From CAYNFH01 sp964396385 (GTDB lineage Bacteria; Armatimonadota; Chthonomonadetes; Chthonomonadales; CAJBBX01): a stretch of 22,303 nucleotides of DNA. Positions 1 through 6,147 of this stretch are shown in pieces. The notes under the pieces were generated by a model that saw nothing but the letters and a program-made list of their open reading frames with translations, was not told the origin of the DNA and ran no database searches. The stretch is from assembly GCA_964396385.1 (NCBI GenBank), contig CAYNFH010000100.1, positions 1 through 22,303 of the forward strand. Reading direction: 5' to 3'. The number at the start of each line of letters is the position of its first letter. Positions within the stretch are counted from its first letter, which is position 1. The translations under genes and the position numbers were made by a program.

Positions 1-916
1 GCCAGGAGGACCTTTTGTCCTCCGGAAGGGCTTCCGGCTGCTTGCCGCCGTGATACCAGGTCAGCTTCACCGGTGGCTTGGCGCCCTGGGCAGGGTGCTC
101 GTAACGGACGACCATCCAGACCGGCGTCACTTCAGGGTCCAGGGGTGGTCCCTCCGCTTCGACGGACACCGGATGCCTCAGCTCGAGGGCCCAGTGCGCG
201 AGGTCCATGTAGTGGCAGCCCATGTCGCCCAGGGTTCCGCCACCAAAGGCCCACCACCAGCGCCAGTGGAATGGCACGTAGGCGGGGCTGTAGGGCCGCT
301 CCGGCGCCGGCCCCAGCCACAGGTCCCAGTGCAGGTTTGCGGGTACCGGCGGCGTGGGCGGATGGGTGTCCGATGCGGCGTTCACACGACCGCACCAGAC
401 GTGGACCTCCCGCACCTGCCCCACGGCCCCGCTCTGGACCAGCTCCACGGCCCGCCGGTAGTTGTCCCCCGCATGGATCTGGGTGCCCATCTGCGTCACG
501 CGTCGGCGCCGCTTCGCGGTCTCCGCGACCCGGCGAGCCTCCACGACAGTGTGGGTGAGCGGTTTCTCGCAGTAGACGTGGTGCCCGGTCTCCAGCGCCA
601 GGAGCGTAGCCGGAGCATGGACGTGGTCCGGCGTGCTCACCACCACCGCGTCGATCCCCTTCTGCTCCAACATCCGTCGGTAGTCGTTATAGGTCTTGGC
701 GCCGGGGAGCTTCTGCGCGGCGGCGGCGAGGTAGTTGTCGTCTACGTCGCAGAGGGCTACGATGTTCTCGTCGCTCACCCCCGCCAGGTTGTCGGCGCCC
801 CGGTTCGCCACACCGATGACCCCGATGTTCAGCTTCTCGATTGCGCTCATACCGCGTGCCCTCGTCGCCAGGGTAAGTCCCGCGGCGCCCATCAGAAACG
901 TCCGTCTCGAAACCAT
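1..916 (-). CDS. Gfo/Idh/MocA family oxidoreductase, Tat-exported (C-terminus outside window)
   Basis: This is a probable NAD(P)-dependent sugar or glycoside dehydrogenase; the substrate cannot be read from sequence. The N-terminus MVSRRTFLMGAAG matches a twin-arginine signal (S-R-R-x-F-L followed by a hydrophobic run), so the protein is probably exported folded with its cofactor. A Rossmann fingerprint GVIGVANRG lies at residues 32-40, the family motif C-E-K-P at 116-119, and STPDHVHAPA at 94-103 is the usual nucleotide-domain segment. A histidine- and tryptophan-rich stretch (FHWRWWWAFGGG, then MGCHYMDLAHWAL) is typical of the substrate domain. The ATG at 914-916 is preceded by an AAGGAGA ribosome site. 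About 305 codons are visible; the 3' end lies beyond base 1. The DUF1080 gene lies upstream on the same strand, so the two may be co-transcribed for 3-keto-sugar metabolism (inference). Confidence 0.93.
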   Translation of the reverse strand, partial: MVSRRTFLMGAAGLTLATRARGMSAIEKLNIGVIGVANRGADNLAGVSDENIVALCDVDDNYLAAAAQKLPGAKTYNDYRRMLEQKGIDAVVVSTPDHVHAPATLLALETGHHVYCEKPLTHTVVEARRVAETAKRRRRVTQMGTQIHAGDNYRRAVELVQSGAVGQVREVHVWCGRVNAASDTHPPTPPVPANLHWDLWLGPAPERPYSPAYVPFHWRWWWAFGGGTLGDMGCHYMDLAHWALELRHPVSVEAEGPPLDPEVTPVWMVVRYEHPAQGAKPPVKLTWYHGGKQPEALPEDKRSSW

Positions 917-931
917 GAAGTATCTCCTTTT

Positions 932-1043
932 CCGCGGAGCACGCAGAGTACGCGGAGATTCGATAGAGTGGACCCAGGAGCTCTGCTATGGACCCCGGGC
1001 TCGTCTCTGATCATTCTCTGCGCTCTCTGTGTCCTCTGTGGTT
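932..1043. repeat. Paired-arm tandem repeat element, 9-bp units
   Basis: The left arm (932-958) holds three 9-bp units of the form CGCGGAGCA, CGCAGAGTA, CGCGGAGAT. The right arm (1014-1043), read on the minus strand, holds related units CCACAGAGG, ACACAGAGA, GCGCAGAGA. Between them is a centre of about 55 bp containing GGACCC and GGACCCCGGG. The element fills the gap between the DUF1080 and Gfo/Idh genes, and its right edge reaches the DUF1080 stop codon (1042-1044). The right-arm sequence resembles a 'CACAGAGGACACAGAG' motif that I recall in intergenic regions of diverse bacteria; that comparison is from memory. Confidence 0.75.
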
Positions 1044-1764
1044 ATCTTCTCCGGATCTCCCGGATGTAGATGTTCTTAAACCAGAGCTCGTCGCCGTGGT
1101 GCTGGAGCTCGATCTGCCCCGTCGGATATATGGGCTTGTCCCGCTCCCAGTAGTTCTCCATGGTCACGTGGTCCGTAACCAGTACGCCGTTCAGCCAGAC
1201 TGTCACCTTGTCGCCGACCATCACGATACGGAAGTGGTTCCACTGACCGGGCGGGTTGTCGGCGACTTTGAGTGGGTCGCTCGGGTTCTTCTGGTTGTTG
1301 TAGAGGCCGCCGGAGCCGCGAGGGTTATCCCAGATCTGCACCTGTGGACTCCCGCGCAGATAGATTCCACTGTCCCCTTTCGGCGGGATCTTCCAGTCCA
1401 CTAGCAGCTCAAAGTCTCCATAGTCCTTCGCGGTACAGAGACTCTGTCCCTTGCCGTCGTAGTGGAGCACGCCGTCCTGCACGGTCCAGTGGTCCCTCAT
1501 TTGCCGGTCGGCGACTGCCTGTGCGGCGGCGAGCTGATCCGGCGACATGCGCGCTCGCGCCGGCGGACCGCCATCCGGGGCGACCAACCCCTTCCATCCG
1601 CGCAGGTCCTTGCCGTTGAACAGGGCTTTGAAGCCGCGGGGCGGCTTGTTGTCCCTGGCGGGCGGTTGAAGGTTGAAGGTTGAAGGTTGAAGGTCAGAGG
1701 CGATGGAAGGAAGTGTGGACAAGAGCAGGGCAAGGGCGGGTGCGACACGGACAAAGGTGCGCAT
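1042..1764 (-). CDS. Secreted DUF1080 protein (3-keto-disaccharide hydrolase domain)
   Basis: The 240-residue product has a signal peptide (MRTFVRVAPALALLLSTLPSIAS) followed by one DUF1080 beta-sandwich. Family landmarks are FKALFNGKDLRGWKG, WTVQDGVLHYDGKG, DFELLVDWKIPPKGDSGIYLRG, GGLYNN, GQWNHFRIVMVGDKVTVWLNG and a terminal GQIELQHHGDELWFKNIYIREI. DUF1080 members include 3-keto-disaccharide hydrolases and many secreted proteins of unproven activity. The ATG at 1762-1764 has a strong GAGGAGG ribosome site 4 nt upstream. A possible minus-strand promoter is GTGACC (1820-1815), an 18-bp spacer and TACACT (1796-1791). Residues about 24-33, just after the predicted signal-peptidase site, are encoded by a 4-copy heptamer repeat (1664-1694), so the start of the mature protein looks like a repeat insertion. 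Confidence 0.93.
   Translation of the reverse strand: MRTFVRVAPALALLLSTLPSIASDLQPSTFNLQPPARDNKPPRGFKALFNGKDLRGWKGLVAPDGGPPARARMSPDQLAAAQAVADRQMRDHWTVQDGVLHYDGKGQSLCTAKDYGDFELLVDWKIPPKGDSGIYLRGSPQVQIWDNPRGSGGLYNNQKNPSDPLKVADNPPGQWNHFRIVMVGDKVTVWLNGVLVTDHVTMENYWERDKPIYPTGQIELQHHGDELWFKNIYIREIRRR
1664..1694. repeat. Tandem heptamer repeat GGTTGAA x4 inside a gene
   Basis: Four perfect copies of GGTTGAA occupy 1664-1691, followed by a partial GGT. On the coding (minus) strand they are read in frame as LQPSTFNLQP. A 7-bp unit cannot keep a codon phase, so the encoded residues change copy by copy. It lies at the junction between the signal peptide and the mature DUF1080 domain, where an insertion is likely to be tolerated. 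Confidence 0.9.
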
Positions 1765-1790
1765 AGAGCCTCCTCAGAGGGGATAACTCC

Positions 1791-1800
1791 AGTGTACTAT
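1791..1800. promoter_or_regulatory. Overlapping divergent -10 boxes between the DUF1080 and BrkB genes
   Basis: On the plus strand TACTAT (1795-1800) lies 8 nt before the BrkB ATG at 1809, which would give a leaderless transcript. On the minus strand TACACT (1796-1791) lies 26 nt before the DUF1080 ATG, leaving room for its Shine-Dalgarno. The two boxes share two bases. Only 44 bp separate the two start codons, so the promoters must be compact. This is motif matching only. Confidence 0.45.
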
Positions 1801-1808
1801 GTACGTCA

Positions 1809-2717
1809 ATGAGCGGTCACCACCATCCAATGAAGGTGCGCCTGAAGGCCGTCTGGCTGTATGTGCGGCGCATCTGGCAGGCGTACGGCAAGGACTCCGG
1901 GGGGCTGATGGCGGCGGCGCTCGCCTTCTACGGCCTGCTTTCGCTTGTGCCGCTCCTCTCCCTGGGCGTGGCTATCCTCGGCGCGATCCTCGGCAGCAGC
2001 CAGCACGCGCTCAACAGCCTCCAAAACGCCATCGAGCAGGCCCTTCCAGGCAACGGGGACATGATCTACGACACCCTGAGCGGCATTAAAGAGGGGACGG
2101 GTCTTGCCGGGATTGCGGGTCTGGTGGGTCTGGCGTTCTCCGCCAGCGCCATCTTCACCAACATGGAGCTGGCCCTCAACAACATGTGGAAGGCGGAGCG
2201 GATGCGCGCCTGGTGGAGCCAGCGGTTAGTGGCGCTTGGAACTTCGCTGCTGGTACTGCTGCTCCTGCTCGCCTCGCTGGCCGTAACCTCGGTCCTCACG
2301 TGGCTGCAGAACCGGCAGATTCCCGGCTATGGAGAGGCATCCCACATCCCGTTCGTCTGGACGGTTATAGGTCACCTGGTGCCATTGGCGCTCTCCATCC
2401 TCATGTTCACGGTCCTCTACAAGATCGTGCCCAACTGCGTCATCGAGTGGCGCAGCGCCGTAAGGGGAGGCATATTCGCCGGAGTGGCGTGGGAGCTCGC
2501 CAAGCTGCTCTTCGCGGTCTACGTGGGACACTTCGCACACTACAACAAGGTGTACGGCTCCCTCGGCGCCATTGTGAGCCTCATGTTCTGGGCGTACTAT
2601 TCGGCGACTATCCTGTTCCTGGGCGGAGAGATCGCGGCAGACCGGGGCCACGACTATCCGGCGCTGGAGCCCCCGGCGGCGAACATACCGCACGCGCAGC
2701 CAAGGGAAGAGGGTTAG
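1809..2717 (+). CDS. YihY/virulence factor BrkB family membrane protein
   Basis: This 302-residue inner-membrane protein has about six hydrophobic segments (roughly 33-62, 98-118, 140-165, 183-207, 218-238, 252-275). The family signature is clear: YKIVPNCVIEWRSAVRGGIFAGVAWELAKLLFAVYVGHFAHYNKVYG across 204-250, split by expected small-residue turns, and a closing LGGEIAADRG. The family was once called ribonuclease BN, but that activity belongs to RNase Z; its true role is uncertain and transport is often proposed. No Shine-Dalgarno precedes the ATG at 1809, while a -10-like TACTAT ends 8 nt upstream, suggesting a leaderless mRNA. An in-frame ATG at 1830 (MKVRLKAVW) is an alternative start. The 3' end overlaps the convergent YkgJ-like gene by 4 bp. 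Confidence 0.92.
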   Translation: MSGHHHPMKVRLKAVWLYVRRIWQAYGKDSGGLMAAALAFYGLLSLVPLLSLGVAILGAILGSSQHALNSLQNAIEQALPGNGDMIYDTLSGIKEGTGLAGIAGLVGLAFSASAIFTNMELALNNMWKAERMRAWWSQRLVALGTSLLVLLLLLASLAVTSVLTWLQNRQIPGYGEASHIPFVWTVIGHLVPLALSILMFTVLYKIVPNCVIEWRSAVRGGIFAGVAWELAKLLFAVYVGHFAHYNKVYGSLGAIVSLMFWAYYSATILFLGGEIAADRGHDYPALEPPAANIPHAQPREEG

Positions 2718-3160
2718 CGGTGAAGGGCGGAAAGGAGCGTTTCGTGCCGGCGCTCCAGCTCCCGGACCAACCGCTTGATGCGCCCCAGGGCCTTGCGGTC
2801 CAGCCGCTCGTACATGATGGGGCAGATGTAGGCGGTACAGCCGAAGGGGCGGAGGTCCGGCGGGAAGGTGCAGCCGCCCGGACCCAGATGCTCGCAGGGC
2901 AGCCCCTCATCGGCATGCACCTCACCCGTCAATGCGTCTAGCTGGGAGGCCGCCGTCTGCGCCGCGAGATCCGCCTGTGGGGTCTGGAGGCGGGCCCGCC
3001 AGCCCGCCGCTTCCGCGAGCAGGATGTCTGTGGGAGCGATGCGGGCGGGCCGAACGCAGCAGGGGCTGGGACAGGTGGGACAGTGCGCGCGCGTAAAAGA
3101 ATCAAACTCCTTCCGCACGGCGCGCTGGGCCCGGCGATACTCTTCCAGCGGATTACTCAT
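2714..3160 (-). CDS. YkgJ family cysteine-cluster protein
   Basis: The 148-residue protein has eight cysteines in the CxxCxxxCC...C...C...C...C pattern of the YkgJ/UPF0153 family: C27, C30, C34, C35, C89, C97, C108 and C113. The family is thought to bind an iron-sulfur cluster or zinc, with no established reaction. The segment CPTCPSPCC followed later by CEHLGPGGCTF and PFGCTAYICP is the recognisable core. I start at the ATG at 3158-3160 (MSNPLEEYRR); an in-frame TTG nine bases upstream is less likely. The Shine-Dalgarno is poor. The gene runs towards and overlaps the 3' end of the BrkB gene by 4 bp. Confidence 0.85.
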   Translation of the reverse strand: MSNPLEEYRRAQRAVRKEFDSFTRAHCPTCPSPCCVRPARIAPTDILLAEAAGWRARLQTPQADLAAQTAASQLDALTGEVHADEGLPCEHLGPGGCTFPPDLRPFGCTAYICPIMYERLDRKALGRIKRLVRELERRHETLLSALHR

Positions 3161-3182
3161 AACCCACAACCGCCCAATAGAG

Positions 3183-3206
3183 AATTGAAAATAGAAAATG
3201 GAAAAT
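3183..3206. repeat. Degenerate heptamer repeat (AATNGAA type)
   Basis: Three consecutive 7-bp units, AATTGAA, AATAGAA and AATGGAA (3183-3203), then AATC. It lies between the divergent YkgJ and pseudopilin genes, upstream of the pseudopilin promoter. It is the only AT-rich member of the short tandem repeats in the window and has one visible arm. Confidence 0.7.
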
Positions 3207-3273
3207 CTCGTCGCCTTGGTGCCGGCTTGGTTTCGGCGCCGCCTTCATCCATCGTACCCGGATGCAGTCGTCC

Positions 3274-3302
3274 TTGACAGGTCGGAGCGCGACGGCTACA
3301 CT
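3274..3302 (+). promoter_or_regulatory. Sigma70-type promoter of the pseudopilin gene
   Basis: TTGACA (3274-3279) and TACACT (3297-3302) are separated by exactly 17 bp. Transcription would begin near 3309, giving a 5' leader of about 60 nt that ends in a Shine-Dalgarno before the ATG at 3372. The -35 box is a perfect consensus match and the -10 matches at four of six positions. Confidence 0.75.
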
Positions 3303-3371
3303 AGAATCGCATCGTTGCCCCATTTTCCCGCAGTACGTACTTTCCGTCTACCACGACAAAGGACACACGCC

Positions 3372-4274
3372 ATGCCCTGTCGCGCAAAGCGCGCCTTCAC
3401 CCTGATCGAGTTGCTCGTGGTCATCGCCATCATCGCGATTCTTGCAGCCATTCTGTTCCCTGTCTTCGCCCAGGCCCGTGAAAAGGCCCGGCAGGCAGGA
3501 TGCCAGTCCAATCTCAAGCAGATGGGCACCGCCTTCGCCATGTACGCCTCGGACTATGACGGCATCTTCCCGAATCCCGGTGGCACGCTGTCGCCGGCGG
3601 TCAACCTGGGTGGCTGCCCGCAACCAGGAGTCTCCGCCTCCACTATCTGCAACTCCTGGCTGTTGAGCAAGGGCACTGGTCTGGGCCAGGACATCGGCGG
3701 CATCTGGCCCTACGTCAAGCAGCGCGGAAACGGCGGACTGAACAACGTCTACGCGTGCCCGGATGCCTTAGCGGGCCCGAACAACGCCTTCTCGCCGGGA
3801 CAGAACTACGTGATGAACGACTACCTGCGTGGCTGCCATCCGGGTGAGGCCAACTTCGGCAACCGCAACACCATCTGCGGCCATGCGTATGCCGATGGCG
3901 TTAACCCGGACGTCATGACTAATCCTCCCGCGCAGACCGTTCTGCTCTATGAGAGCGCGCAGAAGGATACCAACCACTCTGTAAACCGGGACGGATCGCC
4001 ATTCTTCAATACGGGCGCAAGCGCCACGCCGCCCCTTTGCATGGGCACTCCACAGAATTACCATATGCACAAGTCGGACTTCCTATTCTGCGACTCACAC
4101 GTGAAACCGGTCCAGCCCGGCGCCACCTGGGCCGCTCAGTACCAGACTGCCTTCGAAAAGTTCAACCAGAGCTCTACATGTAACGTTGCCAAGATCGAGG
4201 CCACCGGCGACTACACCGGCGGCGCACAGACGGACATGTGGAACCCGCAATCCGGATCGGTGGTGTACCCGTAA
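3372..4274 (+). CDS. DUF1559-type pseudopilin (prepilin N-terminal methylation motif)
   Basis: The 300-residue protein has a short basic leader MPCRAKRA followed by FTLIELLVVIAIIAILAA, the class III signal recognised by prepilin peptidase. The rest (FPVFAQAREKARQ, then QSNLKQMGTAFAMYASDYDG) and the C-terminal H-x-n-FLFCDSHVKPV belong to the DUF1559 / H-X9-DG family of secreted pseudopilin-like proteins, abundant in Armatimonadota and Planctomycetota. The residue before the cleavage site is Ala rather than the usual Gly, which known prepilin peptidases can often accept. The frame is open back to 3198, but ATG 3372 is chosen because it has an AAAGGA ribosome site about 9 nt upstream and begins the leader. 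Several cysteines in the globular part suggest disulfides. A hairpin terminator follows. Confidence 0.92.
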   Translation: MPCRAKRAFTLIELLVVIAIIAILAAILFPVFAQAREKARQAGCQSNLKQMGTAFAMYASDYDGIFPNPGGTLSPAVNLGGCPQPGVSASTICNSWLLSKGTGLGQDIGGIWPYVKQRGNGGLNNVYACPDALAGPNNAFSPGQNYVMNDYLRGCHPGEANFGNRNTICGHAYADGVNPDVMTNPPAQTVLLYESAQKDTNHSVNRDGSPFFNTGASATPPLCMGTPQNYHMHKSDFLFCDSHVKPVQPGATWAAQYQTAFEKFNQSSTCNVAKIEATGDYTGGAQTDMWNPQSGSVVYP

Positions 4275-4275
4275 T

Positions 4276-4298
4276 GGGTTGATGGTTGAGAGTTGATG
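4276..4298. repeat. Heptamer repeat (GGTTGAT type) after the pseudopilin stop codon
   Basis: Units GGTTGAT, GGTTGAG and AGTTGAT run from 4277 to 4297 immediately after the TAA at 4272-4274. They abut the terminator stem at 4300. The unit GGTTGAT is identical to that of the element at 10475-10497. Confidence 0.75.
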
Positions 4299-4299
4299 G

Positions 4300-4330
4300 A
4301 CGAAGGGCGGCCGATGTGGCCGCCCTTCGT
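4300..4330. terminator. Intrinsic-type hairpin between convergent genes
   Basis: A perfect 13-bp stem (4300-4312 with 4318-4330) closes a 5-nt GATGT loop. It is GC-rich and is followed on the plus strand by GTCTTGT rather than a clean T-run. It separates the pseudopilin (plus) from the metal-binding protein gene (minus) and probably works for both strands. Confidence 0.75.
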
Positions 4331-4373
4331 GTCTTGTGGGCCAACGGAGACGGGCAGCCACACAGGGTCGCCC

Positions 4374-4901
4374 CTACTTTGCAGCTGTAGCTGCGGGGCC
4401 GATGAGGGAGCAGGAAGACGCGGAGAAGCCGTCGCGCTGAAGCTGCTGGAGGATGGGCACCAGGTTCATGGTCTGGCCAGACATCGGCTGGATGGTAAGC
4501 GTCTTCGCGGCCACGTCGATCTTCACGTTGTCCCTGTCCAGCACCTGGCTGCGGACGGCACCGAGCTTGGTCTTGAGGTCGGCGGCGCAGCTTCCGCAGC
4601 AGAGGTGGCCCATGGTGAGCGTTACAGGGCCGCTCGCCTGGATCTCCATGGCGGGGAAGCCGGCCTTGTTGAGCGCGTCCATCAGGCTCACGAGCTCGAT
4701 CTTCTGACCTGCCTTGGCGGTTACGGTAATGGCGTCGCCGTCGATGGCGACGTTGTCCGCCCACGCCACGGTCTTCACGCCGGCCGTCGCGGCGGCGCGG
4801 CACCCGCCGCAGCACATGTGGCCCACGGTGAGCTTGAGGCTGTCCGCGTGCGCCGGCGCGGCCAGAGCCAGAATGCAGAACACTAGAAGAGTGCGGTTCA
4901 T
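4374..4901 (-). CDS. Secreted tandem heavy-metal-associated (HMA-like) domain protein
   Basis: The 175-residue protein has a signal peptide (MNRTLLVFCILALAAPAHA) and two HMA-like beta-alpha-beta-beta-alpha-beta repeats, about 22-88 and 93-160. Each starts with a metal-loop variant: LTVGHMCCGGC (C30, C31, C34) and LTMGHLCCGSC (C101, C102, C105), in place of the usual GMTCxxC. Each repeat ends in a matching helix and strand (MDALNKAGFPAMEI; LQQLQRDGFSASSC). Location would be periplasmic or surface-exposed, and the ligand is likely a soft metal such as copper or zinc (inference). The ATG at 4899-4901 is chosen over an upstream ATG at 4970 because it has AAGGAG 6 nt before it and starts the signal peptide; the extra N-terminus would be translated repeat. 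Confidence 0.9.
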   Translation of the reverse strand: MNRTLLVFCILALAAPAHADSLKLTVGHMCCGGCRAAATAGVKTVAWADNVAIDGDAITVTAKAGQKIELVSLMDALNKAGFPAMEIQASGPVTLTMGHLCCGSCAADLKTKLGAVRSQVLDRDNVKIDVAAKTLTIQPMSGQTMNLVPILQQLQRDGFSASSCSLIGPAATAAK

Positions 4902-4920
4902 CGGATTCTCCTTCGGAAGG

Positions 4921-4971
4921 GTGTTCAGGTGTTCAGGTCCGGAGTCCTGAACACCTGAACACCTGAACACC
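4921..4971. repeat. Paired-arm octamer repeat element (CCTGAACA type)
   Basis: The left arm has two GTGTTCAG units (4921-4936), the centre is GTCCGGAGT (4937-4945), and the right arm has three CCTGAACA units (4946-4969) plus CC. The arms are inverted repeats of each other and can fold into a stem. It lies between the divergent HMA-like and HExxH genes, ending 9 bp before the -10 box of the latter. The right-arm octamer recurs four times at 21881-21912. Confidence 0.92.
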
Positions 4972-4980
4972 GTCTCCTGC

Positions 4981-4986
4981 TATAAT
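4981..4986 (+). promoter_or_regulatory. -10 box giving a leaderless transcript for the HExxH gene
   Basis: A perfect TATAAT occupies 4981-4986, with only 6 nt before the ATG at 4993, so transcription should start at or next to the start codon. There is no Shine-Dalgarno. No good -35 hexamer is present; the upstream repeat supplies a weak TGAACA at 4956-4961 (19-bp spacer). Confidence 0.7.
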
Positions 4987-4992
4987 CGTCCC

Positions 4993-6147
4993 ATGTCCCT
5001 TCGTTGCGCGGTTTGGGTTCCCCTGCTCCTCGTTCTGGTTGCTTCGCGATGCGCCGGACAGCGCTATCCGGACACGGTTACGCCGGCCCACGTGGAGCTG
5101 CTCCACGCGGCCCGCGAGCCGGTGCATGGACAGGCCGACGCGCTGCTTGTCACGCCGCAGGACGACCTCTTCCCTCCCGTGACGGAGCCTCGTACCTCGG
5201 CCGCCTATTCCACGGCCTGCTACGGCTACTGGATGCAGGACGGGAAGTACCGGCAGTGGCTGGCAGTCTACGTGCCGGACAGGACGCTGCTGCCAATCGC
5301 GCGCCAGGCGGCGCGCCTGCTGGCGCTGATTCGGAGCATGGCAGTTCACCGGTTCGGGCAGAGCTGCGCAAAGCTGTGGTCGGAGCCGGTCCACGTCTGG
5401 CTCAGCGTAACAGGTCCCGCGGGCGGCGAGCAGGAGAACAACAACCTGTACATACGCGGTGTGCTGACCCACCGCACCGAGATCGAGTGGGCGCGGGAGC
5501 TGGCCCACGAGTACGGCCACTTCCTTCTGCCGGGCGCCTCCGGGTACACGGATCCCGAGAGCTGGGCAAACGGCGTGCTGGGAGAGCGGCTGTTCCTCAA
5601 GTGGCTTTACGAAGACCTGACGGCAGGCATCCTCTCTTCCGGGGAAGTGCCGTACGTGAACCAGGCAGTCCTGGAGGACTACTGCCAGAAGCAGGTCTTC
5701 CCGCTGGTGCAGCGCATGCAGCGGGACGGACCCGATCCAGTTCTCCTGGCCGGGAAGGACCGCCGCTCCATGGACGCATTCACCGGTCTCCTACTGTACA
5801 TGGATAGCACCTATGGCAGCCGGTCCATCGAGGAGATCCTGGTCGCCTTGCCGCGACGGGCTCAGCATCGCGGCACGGACTTCCTCATAGCGCTGACCAC
5901 CTGGCTCCATGACGCATCGCCACTCAAGTCCCGCCTCCCCGCGAGCGGTCCCACCATGCTCTACCTTCCTGCCGGAACCTTTTTCGTCCGGCCGGACAGC
6001 CGTAGCGCACAGTCGCTCTCCGTCCTGGGTGCTTCCGTCCAGCCCTCCGGCTTCGGCTGGACCGTACGCGTGCCGGCAGATGCATGGAGGCCAGTCGCCG
6101 CTCCGTCGAAGGCGCCGGTCTCGCTGACCTGGACCCGCGCCGCGTGA
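4993..6147 (+). CDS. Secreted protein with HExxH zinc-peptidase-like motif
   Basis: The 384-residue protein has an N-terminal signal peptide (MSLRCAVWVPLLLVLVASRCAG). I do not recognise the family. Residues 168-180 read RELAHEYGHFLLP, so H172-E173-x-x-H176 is a plausible zinc site with E198 (in VLGERLF) a possible third ligand as in gluzincins. A cysteine (C76) and an aromatic-rich YGYW segment precede it, and the last 80 residues look beta-rich (TMLYLPAGTFFVRPDS...). Its TGA stop overlaps the GTG of the DUF58 gene, so the two are translationally coupled and probably act together at the cell envelope. The start is supported by the leaderless -10 box. Peptidase activity is inference from one motif. 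Confidence 0.8.
   Translation: MSLRCAVWVPLLLVLVASRCAGQRYPDTVTPAHVELLHAAREPVHGQADALLVTPQDDLFPPVTEPRTSAAYSTACYGYWMQDGKYRQWLAVYVPDRTLLPIARQAARLLALIRSMAVHRFGQSCAKLWSEPVHVWLSVTGPAGGEQENNNLYIRGVLTHRTEIEWARELAHEYGHFLLPGASGYTDPESWANGVLGERLFLKWLYEDLTAGILSSGEVPYVNQAVLEDYCQKQVFPLVQRMQRDGPDPVLLAGKDRRSMDAFTGLLLYMDSTYGSRSIEEILVALPRRAQHRGTDFLIALTTWLHDASPLKSRLPASGPTMLYLPAGTFFVRPDSRSAQSLSVLGASVQPSGFGWTVRVPADAWRPVAAPSKAPVSLTWTRAA

Noticed and set aside
50..1069. Long plus-strand open frame of 339 codons
   Set aside because: It is antisense to the clear Gfo/Idh/MocA gene, has no domain, and runs through a repeat element into the DUF1080 gene.
3198..3371. Upstream extension of the pseudopilin frame
   Set aside because: It would start in an AT-rich repeat and contain the promoter. 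The prepilin leader and ribosome site define ATG 3372.
4921..4971. Tandem repeats as a CRISPR array
   Set aside because: Units are only 7-9 bp and abut without spacers, and no cas gene is present.
6084..6143. ATG 6084 as the DUF58 start
   Set aside because: It would add 20 residues inside the preceding gene with no ribosome site; the GTGA junction at 6144 gives the expected N-terminus.
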